Assembly: GCF_900111155.1 (NCBI RefSeq)
Contig: NZ_FOGG01000023.1
Span: forward strand, 1-64,000
Length of the DNA stretch: 64,000 bases
DNA from: Pedobacter rhizosphaerae
Lineage (GTDB): Bacteria > Bacteroidota > Bacteroidia > Sphingobacteriales > Sphingobacteriaceae
Direction of reading: 5' to 3'
In this document: one piece after another, positions 47,474 through 55,842 of the stretch
Position numbering within the stretch: position 1 is the stretch's first letter
How the letters are laid out: each line of letters starts with the position of its first letter
Program-made: the position numbers and the translations under genes
The notes under the pieces: generated by a model
Told to the model about the DNA's origin: nothing
Seen by the model: only the letters and a program-made list of their open reading frames with translations
Databases searched by the model: none

Positions 47474-48337
47474 ATGAAAAAACATATACTCCAAACTTTA
47501 TTATTGGGCTGTGCTATCTGCATCGGTTTACCGGCAGGAGCCCAGCAAAAAAAATATCCTAAGCCTCCTGCACTCCGTGCCAATGGTTACAAATTGGTAT
47601 GGGCCGAAGAATTTAACAGCAATGGTGCACCCAATCCGGTTAACTGGACTTACGAGCTCGGATTTGAGCGCAATGAAGAATATCAATGGTATCAACGGGA
47701 AAATGCAAGGTGTGAAAACGGAAAACTAATCCTCGAGGCAAAAAGAGAAAAAAAGGCAAACCCTAATTTTAAGGAGAACAGTAGCGACTGGAAAAAGAAG
47801 AGGAGAGAAGCCGATTATACTTCTGCCAGTATCAAAACACAGGGCTTGCACAGCTGGCTTTACGGCAGGTTTGTAATGCGTGGCAAAATTGATATCCGCG
47901 ATGGCATTTGGCCAGCCTGGTGGACATTGGGAACTAAAGGATCCTGGCCAGCAACTGGTGAAATCGATATCATGGAATACTACCGGAAAAAGCTGCTCGC
48001 CAATATCGCCTTTATGGGGGCAGATCGAAAAGATGCCTGGTTTAGCACGGAGAAAAATATAGATTCCCTGGGTGGTCAGGCCTGGGCAAATCAATTTCAC
48101 ATTTGGCGAATGGACTGGGACGAAAACAGCATTGCGCTGTACGTAGATAACCAGCTTTTAAATAAGGTGTCCTTAGACCAACTGGTTAACCAGAATGGTA
48201 CCCATATTAATCCTTTTAAACAACCGCATTATATGTTACTCGACTTGGCCGTAGGAGGGAAACAGGGTGGAGACCCTTCAAAAACTACATTCCCAGCCAG
48301 ATTTGAAGTAGATTATGTAAGGGTTTATCAAAAATAA
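47474..48337 (+). CDS. GH16 endo-beta-glycanase (laminarinase/galactanase-type)
   Basis: 287 aa, signal peptide (LLLGCAICIGLPAGAQ). Beta-jelly-roll with the GH16 catalytic signature EIDIMEY: nucleophile Glu163, Asp165, acid/base Glu168. WAEEFNSNGAP, YTSASIKTQG, GIWPAWWTLG and the C-terminal FEVDYVRVYQK are typical. Closest to the bacterial GH16 subfamily that cuts beta-1,3- or beta-1,3/1,4-glucans and beta-1,3-galactans. ATG at 47474 is preferred to 47450, which overlaps the lyase gene and lacks the clean signal peptide. A plain signal peptide, not a lipobox, suggests periplasmic or secreted action. Confidence 0.9.
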   Translation: MKKHILQTLLLGCAICIGLPAGAQQKKYPKPPALRANGYKLVWAEEFNSNGAPNPVNWTYELGFERNEEYQWYQRENARCENGKLILEAKREKKANPNFKENSSDWKKKRREADYTSASIKTQGLHSWLYGRFVMRGKIDIRDGIWPAWWTLGTKGSWPATGEIDIMEYYRKKLLANIAFMGADRKDAWFSTEKNIDSLGGQAWANQFHIWRMDWDENSIALYVDNQLLNKVSLDQLVNQNGTHINPFKQPHYMLLDLAVGGKQGGDPSKTTFPARFEVDYVRVYQK

Positions 48338-48348
48338 TCAATTAAGAA

Positions 48349-49509
48349 ATGAAAGATATGAATTTAAAATGCCTGCTTTTGATTTTAATATTTAGTGGTT
48401 GTAGCGTATTTAGTGCCTTTTCCAGCCAATCACCTGTAAAAAGGGATTCTATTTTGGAAAGTGCAAATATTTTTAAAACGATGCAGCGGGTGGCCGACTG
48501 GCAATTGAATACCTGGAAGAATAAAGGTTTTAATCATCGGAAATCAGATTGGACCAATGGTGCTTGCTACACCGGTATTTTTGCTTTTGGTAACCTGAAG
48601 GGCAATGAACATTACCTGAAAACGCTGGTGGATATTGGCGATGAGCTAGGCTGGAATACCGGGCATTTGCGCTTTCATGCAGATGACTATTGCGTAGGTC
48701 AAACTTATGCGCAACTCTACAGTAAGTTCAAAAGAAAAAAGATGATTGCTCCTTTTATTTTGCAGGCCGATAGTATTCTAAGTCAGCCACATGACGAACC
48801 GCTAAACTGGAAAAATAATATCCAAAAAAGAGAGTGGGCCTGGTGCGATGCGCTTTTCATGGGGCCTCCTTCGCTGGCTTATCTGAGCACTGCTACTAAA
48901 GATGAAAAGTATCTGAACACGGCAGTTAAGCTGTGGTGGAAAACCACCGAATTTTTGTATGACCCTACCGAAAAACTGTTTTTTAGAGATGAGAGTTTCT
49001 TTACTAAAAGAGAGAAAAACGGACAGAAAATATTCTGGTCGAGAGGCAATGGATGGGTTTTGGCTGGCCTGGTAAAGGTGTTGGAGAATATGCCGAAAAA
49101 CCATCCCGATAGAAGTAAATTAATTCAGCTCTATAAGGATATGGTATCCAGGGTTGCCGGATTACAACAGGCAGATGGCAGCTGGCATGCTTCATTACTG
49201 GATCCTGCGAGTTTCCCGGTTAAGGAGATGAGCGGTACCGGCTTTTTTTGTTATGCCATTGCCTGGGGCTTAAATCATGGAGTTTTAGAATGGCAGCAAT
49301 ATCTTCCTGTAGTAGAAAAATCATGGAAAGCCCTGGTATCTTCGGTTAATGAAGATGGTATGTTGGGTTACGTACAGCCAATAGGCGCAAGTCCGGATGC
49401 TGTAAATGCCAGTAGAACAGAGGTTTATGGTGTGGGCGCATTTTTGCTGGCAGGAACGCAATTGTTCGAATATCTGAGGAAGTCAAAACAGGTAAATTAT
49501 AATTATTAA
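48349..49509 (+). CDS. GH105 unsaturated uronyl hydrolase
   Basis: 386 aa. The N-terminus is a signal sequence with FSGCSVF, possibly a lipobox. (alpha/alpha)6 barrel with SDWTNGACYTGI, HADDYCVGQTYAQLY (general-acid-type Asp), WAWCDALFMGPP, WSRGNGWVLAGL and the C-terminal GVGAFLLAG. Removes 4,5-unsaturated galacturonyl or glucuronyl residues left by lyases. With the GH88 in unit 1 there are two enzymes for unsaturated uronates, suggesting two linkage contexts. 11 bp after GH16 and 1 bp before the DUF4886 gene, so tightly co-transcribed. Confidence 0.9.
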   Translation: MKDMNLKCLLLILIFSGCSVFSAFSSQSPVKRDSILESANIFKTMQRVADWQLNTWKNKGFNHRKSDWTNGACYTGIFAFGNLKGNEHYLKTLVDIGDELGWNTGHLRFHADDYCVGQTYAQLYSKFKRKKMIAPFILQADSILSQPHDEPLNWKNNIQKREWAWCDALFMGPPSLAYLSTATKDEKYLNTAVKLWWKTTEFLYDPTEKLFFRDESFFTKREKNGQKIFWSRGNGWVLAGLVKVLENMPKNHPDRSKLIQLYKDMVSRVAGLQQADGSWHASLLDPASFPVKEMSGTGFFCYAIAWGLNHGVLEWQQYLPVVEKSWKALVSSVNEDGMLGYVQPIGASPDAVNASRTEVYGVGAFLLAGTQLFEYLRKSKQVNYNY

Positions 49510-49510
49510 T

Positions 49511-50455
49511 ATGAAGATTAATATCATATTACGGTTTCCGGCTTTAGTAAGGTTCAGCATTCTTTTTCTTCTGCTGGTTTGCCAGGCTGGAGATGTTTTT
49601 GCCCAAAACCAGCGAGATACATTACGCTTATTTATTATAGGAAACAGCTTTTCGCAAAACGCATCCACCTTTTTACCTCAACTGGCAAAAGAAAGAGGGA
49701 AAACACTCGTTATAGGGCACGCTGAACTTGGAGGGCATTCTCTTGAACAACATTGGAGCTATGTAGAAAAAGCAGAAGCCAATCCTGATGATCCCAAGGG
49801 AAAACCTTATGATGGCAAATCGTTAAAAATGTTGTTGGCACAAGGGAACTGGGATATCGTTACCATACAGCAATATTCTTTCCTTTCAGCAGATTCTTCG
49901 AGCTACTATCCTTATGCCAGTAAACTCATTGCGTACCTGAAGGCACTGCAACCTCAGGCCCTTATTGTTATACATCAAACCTGGGCATACCGTGCCGATG
50001 CCAGGAAGTTTGGGCGTATATCCGAAGGTAAACTCGCGAAGAACCAGCAGGAAATGTGGCAGAAATCCCGTGCGGCTTATCATCTCCTGGCAAAACGCAT
50101 CAATGCCCCAATTTTACCTGTCGGTGATGCTTTCGAAGTGGTTGCCAACGATAAGAAATTTGGCTTCAAACCCGATCTTACATTTAATTATCATCAGCCC
50201 ACAGCTCCAAATCTACCAGATCAGACCCATTCCATCAATATTGGGTACTTCTGGAATAAAAACGAGCTGGTGTTCGATCCTAACCATGCCAACGATGCAG
50301 GGAAGTACTTAGGTGGATTAGTCTGGTATAGCATCCTTTTTAATGATTCCATTAAAAGGATCAGATTTAAACCAGAAAAGGTATCGGAAGAATTTGCCCG
50401 ATATCTTCGTAAGGTGGCGGCCAATACCGTAATTCATAAAGAAGCGGTAAAATAA
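49511..50455 (+). CDS. DUF4886 SGNH-hydrolase-like protein (possible carbohydrate esterase)
   Basis: 314 aa, signal peptide (ILFLLLVCQAGDVFAQ). DUF4886 with an SGNH-like arrangement: block I LFIIGNSFSQNA (Ser nucleophile), IGHAELGGHS, VTIQQYSFLS, WAYRAD, and the late DPNHANDAGKYLGGLVW holding the Asp/His pair. Members are often found in PULs and are thought to be deacylases, but activity is not established. Likely periplasmic removal of O-acyl groups from oligosaccharides. Last gene of this unit; operator C starts 88 bp later. Confidence 0.82.
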   Translation: MKINIILRFPALVRFSILFLLLVCQAGDVFAQNQRDTLRLFIIGNSFSQNASTFLPQLAKERGKTLVIGHAELGGHSLEQHWSYVEKAEANPDDPKGKPYDGKSLKMLLAQGNWDIVTIQQYSFLSADSSSYYPYASKLIAYLKALQPQALIVIHQTWAYRADARKFGRISEGKLAKNQQEMWQKSRAAYHLLAKRINAPILPVGDAFEVVANDKKFGFKPDLTFNYHQPTAPNLPDQTHSINIGYFWNKNELVFDPNHANDAGKYLGGLVWYSILFNDSIKRIRFKPEKVSEEFARYLRKVAANTVIHKEAVK

Positions 50456-50542
50456 TTGCGAGTGCAAAACCGAATTCCTTTAGGCTGGTTTCAGTTGCAA
50501 ATTTTAAGCTTTGGGGAAATAAATTGCAGATATCCTTAATCT

Positions 50543-50606
50543 GTACAAAAACAAACCATTTCCGTACAAAAGTGAACCCTCTGAAGGAGATAAGCATATA
50601 GATTTG
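50543..50606 (+). promoter_or_regulatory. PUL operator/promoter C
   Basis: Half-sites GTACAAAAACAAACC (50543) and GTACAAAAGTGAACC (50564), 21 bp apart, spacer ATTTCC; -7 box TAGATTTG at 50599-50606, 35 bp after the second half-site. Drives the tandem SusC/SusD unit. Confidence 0.88.
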
Positions 50607-50949
50607 TGTTAACCAAATAATAAACCTAACTAAGTATGAAAACCCAATTCCCAACCATCCCGGCTACTGCCAGTGCGGAAAACACAACATCTGAATTACG
50701 AGCCACTACATTCAAAAGGCCCTGCTGTTTAATCGGCATTCCCCGGCACCAGGTTTAGCTTACAAGCCTAAATCAAACTTAATAAAAACGCTATCGCAAT
50801 GCTTTCCTATTTCCTTTCCTAAATATAGCTGATAAAACTTGAACCCTTTTAGGGGATTTATGAGGACGCGTGTATGGTATCCTAAAGATGCATTATTCGC
50901 GAAAAGCGGAAGTATTAAAAACCTATAATTCTAACCATATATCAAATAA
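50607..50949 (+). promoter_or_regulatory. Leader of the second susC-like mRNA
   Basis: About 340 nt. It shares TCCTATTTCCT (50805-50815) and CTAACCATATAT (50931-50942) with the leader at 34032-34332 at nearly the same distance from the start codon. A 40-codon frame from 50637 (MKTQFPTIPATAS...) is open but unsupported as a gene. Confidence 0.5.
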
Positions 50950-53900
50950 ATGATAAAGAAATTAAACCTCAGGCCCAAACGCTGGTTTTTTGTGGTTGTT
51001 GCATTTTGGTGTCAAGCACAGGCACTTCCCGCTAAGCCAATAAACATAACCACCAGTGCCGTTACTACAAGCGCTATGTTGCCGTATCAGGAAATAACCG
51101 GTACCGTAAAGGATGAAAAGAACCAACCCATTCCGGGCGCAACGATCAGAATAAAGGGAACCACTAGCGGTGTTCAAACCGATCTGGATGGGAAATATAA
51201 GATAAACGTTAATCGGGGCCAGGTGCTTGTTTTTTCAACTATTGGCTTCGAAAGCAAGGAAGTAACCGTTGGCGCTACCAGCGTAATCAGCGTAAGTTTG
51301 ACCACTACAAGCAGCTCGCTCAGTGAAGTGGTGGTAAACGGCTATTCTACACAAAGAAGATCAGCTGTTACTGCTGCCATTAGTACCGTTTCTGGTCAGG
51401 ATTTATTAAAGGCACCAGTAACCAATGTTAATAATGCTTTGGCCGGTCGCGTTCCCGGTTTAGTGGTACAGCAAACCTCCGGACGTCCGGGGATTAACGG
51501 TGCAGCTTTGTATATCCGCGGACAGGTCTCACCCTCAGCTACAGCCCTTATCATTGTTGATGGTGTTGAACGGACTTCCTTCGGTGATATAGACCCCAAT
51601 GAAATTGAAAGTATTAACGTCCTTAAAGATGCCTCGTCTACAGCTTTATACGGTTTAAAAGGTGCAAACGGTGTGTTTGTAGTCACCACCAAAAGAGGGG
51701 TGGAGGGGCCGGCCAGGGTAACGCTTTCTGGTAATCTGGGCATTATCAGCTCAACCTCCCGTCCTGAAATTCTGGGTGCCTATGAGAGTGCCACGCTGTT
51801 AAGCGAAGGCCAGTCAAACGTCGGTGAGTCGCGAACCTTTACCGATCAGGATTTAGCCATTTTTAAGGCTGGAAATGGCAATCCACTGCTTTACCCAAAT
51901 GTGATGTGGTATGATGAACTGGTTAAAGATCATTGGATGCAAAACCAACAAAACTTAACCATTTCTGGCGGAACTGAAAAAGTAAAATACTTCACTTCTT
52001 TTAGCCACATGCGGGAAGAAGGAAACTTTAAGGAGTTTAAAACCCCTTTAGATTATTCGACCTCTCCAAGCTATAGCCGTTACAACTTCAGGGCCAGGGT
52101 AGGTATAGACCTAACCAAGACCACCAATTTTGAAGTCAATCTTGCAGGCAGGAACGAACACCGTTACAGCCCTGCCGGAATGAGTGAATACAACGATCCA
52201 GCCGGAGTAGTAAGTAATGGTATTGAAGGCCTTGTTGGCCGCGCCTTAAAAATGCCTTCATGGGCAGCACCGTTTTTTAAGGAATATATCAATTCTGACG
52301 ATCCCAAAATTATTGCTTTGGATGGAAATTACAACCACATCGTAAATTATGGACTGGGAGGGGTAAATGCTTTCAATCCTTACGCGTTGCTAACCTATGG
52401 AGGATATGCCTTTACCGATAACAATATCGCCGAATCGATTTTCACAGTAAGGCAAAAGCTTGATTTTTTAACCCAGGGCTTGAGTTTCAAGGCTCAGTTT
52501 GGTTATGATGCCACGCAATTGTCCGGAAAGTTGCAGCGTGGAAGTATTGGCTACCTCGAGCTGGACAGAAGCACTTTGGCACTAACGCCTGTGGGTGGTA
52601 CGTATAATGATTTTTTTGGGGCACCTGCCTATTCAAGAAGTGGTTTTATCAAAACGAATCTCCAATTATTTTTAACCTACGGCAGATCCTTCGGCAAGCA
52701 TAACCTGAGTGCTAATCTAATCGGTCAGCGCGAACTTCAGGGCTCGGCTGCGGCTACCGCTCCTTATGCCAACCAGGGAATCATTTCGGAGGCCACTTAT
52801 AACTACGGAAATAAATACTTTTTAACAGCCAGCGCTACTTACAATGGTTCGGAAAACTATGCCAAAGGGTATCGTTACGGATTTTTTCCGGCAGCAACGC
52901 TAGGTTACAATCTGGCCAACGAGGAATGGATGAAAAAACTGACCTGGATCAATATGCTCAAAATACGCGGATCTATCGGGAGGGTTGGGATTCCAAGTCC
53001 CGGTACTAGCCGTTTCTATTATCAGAATAGATTTGGGGCAGGGGCGAACGTAGTGTTTGGAAATCCGAACAGTAACTTCAGCGCACCAACTTATACCCAA
53101 TTACAATATGGCAATCCATTTATCACCTTTGAGGTTTCCTTAAAAAGAAATATCGGGCTTGATTTGTCCTTGTTCAAGGATAAGCTGAATATCACAGCAG
53201 ACCTCTTTGATGATGAGCGTTCGGATATTTTAACTACCCGTTCGGCAACCAGCTTTGCTACTTATGGAGCCACTGTGCCAAGCACCAATTATGGTATTAA
53301 TTATAACCACGGGTATGAACTTTCGGTAACTTACCGGGATAAGATTAAAGATTTTACCTATTCCTTTACAGGCAACCTGAGTTATGCCAGAAATGAGCGC
53401 AGAGTACTGGACGAAGCGCCCGGACTTGCAGAAAACCTGCGGGTAACTGGCAGGCCGATTGGTACCTATTTCGGCTACCATGTTCTGGGGTTTTATGCAG
53501 ATCAAAAGGATATAGACAGCAGTCCGCTGAATAAAATTACCGCTTATCCTTCCATACCCGGCGATTTTAAATATCAGGATGTTAACGGCGATGGAATCAT
53601 CAATAACCAGGATGTAATGGCTATTGGGCATCCTAATATTCCAGAGTACAATGCAAGCTTAAACATGCAGTTTGGTTACAAGGGTTTTCAATTGTCGGCA
53701 CTGTTTAATGCGGTAACGAATGTAAGTTCTAATGTGGTGTTTCAAAGCGGTGGTCTTAACCAGTATTATGCGCCGATGTTGAATAGATGGACACCCGGTA
53801 ATACCAATGCCAGCTGGCCGGTAATTCGTCCGGGCTTGAATGCAAACCCTAACGAAAGTCTCAACGACTTTATATTACAAGATGCTTCCTATATCAAATT

Positions 53901-54120
53901 ACGAAATGTACAGCTCAGTTATAGTTTGCCTAAAAAATGGATAACCAGACTTCGGTTAAATAGTCTTACGGTATTCGTTAGTGGTCAGAACTTAAAAACC
54001 TGGACGAATTTCTATGGTATAGATCCTGAAAATAGTTTGTCGGGAAATGCCTATGCCTCCTCTATTGCCACTATTCCCACCACTAAGGTTTTCAATTTTG
54101 GCCTCAATTTATCACTCTAA
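50950..54120 (+). CDS. SusC-like TonB-dependent transporter (first of tandem pair)
   Basis: 1056 aa. Signal region (WFFVVVAFWCQAQALPAK), carboxypeptidase-D-like domain (ITGTVKDEKNQPIPGATIRI), TonB-box region (LSEVVVNGYSTQRR), plug (LIIVDGVERTSFGDIDP, DASSTALYGLKGANGVFVVTTKRG), beta-barrel ending FGLNLSL. Imports oligosaccharides with the SusD-like lid 15 bp downstream. The GLKGANG plug version is seen in both transporters of this unit but not in the one at 34333 (GSRGSNG), so they belong to another SusC branch. Confidence 0.95.
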   Translation: MIKKLNLRPKRWFFVVVAFWCQAQALPAKPINITTSAVTTSAMLPYQEITGTVKDEKNQPIPGATIRIKGTTSGVQTDLDGKYKINVNRGQVLVFSTIGFESKEVTVGATSVISVSLTTTSSSLSEVVVNGYSTQRRSAVTAAISTVSGQDLLKAPVTNVNNALAGRVPGLVVQQTSGRPGINGAALYIRGQVSPSATALIIVDGVERTSFGDIDPNEIESINVLKDASSTALYGLKGANGVFVVTTKRGVEGPARVTLSGNLGIISSTSRPEILGAYESATLLSEGQSNVGESRTFTDQDLAIFKAGNGNPLLYPNVMWYDELVKDHWMQNQQNLTISGGTEKVKYFTSFSHMREEGNFKEFKTPLDYSTSPSYSRYNFRARVGIDLTKTTNFEVNLAGRNEHRYSPAGMSEYNDPAGVVSNGIEGLVGRALKMPSWAAPFFKEYINSDDPKIIALDGNYNHIVNYGLGGVNAFNPYALLTYGGYAFTDNNIAESIFTVRQKLDFLTQGLSFKAQFGYDATQLSGKLQRGSIGYLELDRSTLALTPVGGTYNDFFGAPAYSRSGFIKTNLQLFLTYGRSFGKHNLSANLIGQRELQGSAAATAPYANQGIISEATYNYGNKYFLTASATYNGSENYAKGYRYGFFPAATLGYNLANEEWMKKLTWINMLKIRGSIGRVGIPSPGTSRFYYQNRFGAGANVVFGNPNSNFSAPTYTQLQYGNPFITFEVSLKRNIGLDLSLFKDKLNITADLFDDERSDILTTRSATSFATYGATVPSTNYGINYNHGYELSVTYRDKIKDFTYSFTGNLSYARNERRVLDEAPGLAENLRVTGRPIGTYFGYHVLGFYADQKDIDSSPLNKITAYPSIPGDFKYQDVNGDGIINNQDVMAIGHPNIPEYNASLNMQFGYKGFQLSALFNAVTNVSSNVVFQSGGLNQYYAPMLNRWTPGNTNASWPVIRPGLNANPNESLNDFILQDASYIKLRNVQLSYSLPKKWITRLRLNSLTVFVSGQNLKTWTNFYGIDPENSLSGNAYASSIATIPTTKVFNFGLNLSL

Positions 54121-54135
54121 TTAAAGGTTATCATC

Positions 54136-55809
54136 ATGAAAAAGTTCATATATCTTTTATTTTTCGTTTTTCTCTCCACTGGTTATTCTTGCAAAAAGGA
54201 TTTTTTACAGCGTGATGTGGGTATTCAGAGCGACCTTGAAGAAGTTTTTAAAGACCCACTGCTGGCCTCACGTTTTGGGGATTTCACCTATACCTTTTCT
54301 ATTTCAGATTATGGTCGTTTGAGCGGGTACAAGGGAATGACCTCACAATTTACGGATGAATCCATTGCCAATAATGGTCAGATAGAAGTGGCGGCAATGA
54401 ACAGTGGACAATTTTTAGATCCCGGAGCCTCAGATGTAGCAGGTATTTACACCCAGATGTACCGTGGAATCAGAAATGCGAACCTGATGCTGGCAAACAT
54501 GGATAAAACACCATGGACAGCGCTTTACAACGCCAATTATATTAAGGGTGAACAGCTTTATCTGCGTGCGTACTTTTATTTTGAGCTTTTAAGACGCTTT
54601 GGAGGGGTAGTAATATTAACACAACCACAGGGTTTTACTGAGGCTTCTACAGATCTTCCTCGCAGTAGTTATGCAGAAACATTTGCGCTGATTTTAAGTG
54701 ATCTGGAACAGGCCATCACGCTGTTGCCATTAACCAATGCCGACTGGCCCAATCCGGCAGCACAATCTAACAGGGCTACGGGGGCTGCAGTGATGGCGCT
54801 TAAGGCCAGGGTACTATTATTTGATGCCAGCCCGCTAAATAATCCCAGCAACGATTTAGCGAAATGGAAGAAGGCCGCAGACGCATCAAAATCAATTATA
54901 GACTTAAATAAATTTTCACTGGAGCCCAATTATGCCAACGTATTAACCTTGGCCAACTCTAATGAATATATCCGCATCTGGCCACGCGGCGGAAGGGGAT
55001 TTATTGGTACCTACCTCAGCGACTTTTTGATTCCTACAAGTTTTGGTGGGGCACAATCTAATCTTTCGCCTGTTCAAAACCATGTTGATCTCTATGAAAT
55101 GGCAAATGGTAAGCCCATCACCGATGCCAGTTCAGGATACAATCCGCAAAATCCTTATCTCAACAGAGACCCACGCTTTTATGTTAACATTCTTTATAAT
55201 AATACCACCTGGCAGGGGCGGGCGCTACAAACCTGGCAATCAGAACCCAATGCCCAGGGTATTGTAACCTATGGAACTGATATCAGTACCGCTACTTCCA
55301 TAACCAAAACCAGCTATTACCTGAAAAGGCTTTGGCCGGAAGCTTCACGTTCGGGCTCAACAGCATCAGCGTTGCTTAATTATGTTTTCTACAGGTATGC
55401 CGAAGTACTGATCAATTATGCGGAGGCTTTAAATGAACAAGCAGGGCCGACTGTTGATGTGTATAATGCAGTGAATGCCATTCGCTTGCGGGCTAAAATG
55501 CCGGCTTTACCAGCAGGGCTCAGTCAATCTGAAATGCGTGAGCGCATTAGAAACGAACGGGCCATAGAGTTCGCTTTCGAAGATATGCGCTGGTGGGATA
55601 TTCTTCGCTGGAAAAAAGGTACGGAAATCGTGGCTCAGCCAATGAAGGCGATGAAAGTGATTAAAAATGCCAACGGATCTTTCAGCTATAATGTAGTAGA
55701 ACTACCCGCATTTAAAAAGGTATTTAATGATAACATGTATTTATACCCCATTCCACGAGCAGAAATGAATAAAACCAGTGGTGCATTGAAACAGAATCCG
55801 GGCTGGTAG
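54136..55809 (+). CDS. SusD-like lipoprotein (partner of SusC at 50950)
   Basis: 557 aa. Lipobox STGYSCKKDF. SusD fold landmarks: GIRNANLMLANM, LRAYFYFELLRRFGGVVILTQ, RATGAAVMALKARVLLFDASPLNN, YAEVLINYAEALNEQ, RIRNERAIEFAFEDMRWWDILRWK and the C-terminal YPIPRAEMNK ... QNPGW. Surface lid of the upstream transporter. Confidence 0.95.
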   Translation: MKKFIYLLFFVFLSTGYSCKKDFLQRDVGIQSDLEEVFKDPLLASRFGDFTYTFSISDYGRLSGYKGMTSQFTDESIANNGQIEVAAMNSGQFLDPGASDVAGIYTQMYRGIRNANLMLANMDKTPWTALYNANYIKGEQLYLRAYFYFELLRRFGGVVILTQPQGFTEASTDLPRSSYAETFALILSDLEQAITLLPLTNADWPNPAAQSNRATGAAVMALKARVLLFDASPLNNPSNDLAKWKKAADASKSIIDLNKFSLEPNYANVLTLANSNEYIRIWPRGGRGFIGTYLSDFLIPTSFGGAQSNLSPVQNHVDLYEMANGKPITDASSGYNPQNPYLNRDPRFYVNILYNNTTWQGRALQTWQSEPNAQGIVTYGTDISTATSITKTSYYLKRLWPEASRSGSTASALLNYVFYRYAEVLINYAEALNEQAGPTVDVYNAVNAIRLRAKMPALPAGLSQSEMRERIRNERAIEFAFEDMRWWDILRWKKGTEIVAQPMKAMKVIKNANGSFSYNVVELPAFKKVFNDNMYLYPIPRAEMNKTSGALKQNPGW

Positions 55810-55842
55810 TTATTCAGTTGTACATAATTTAAAAGATAAGAA

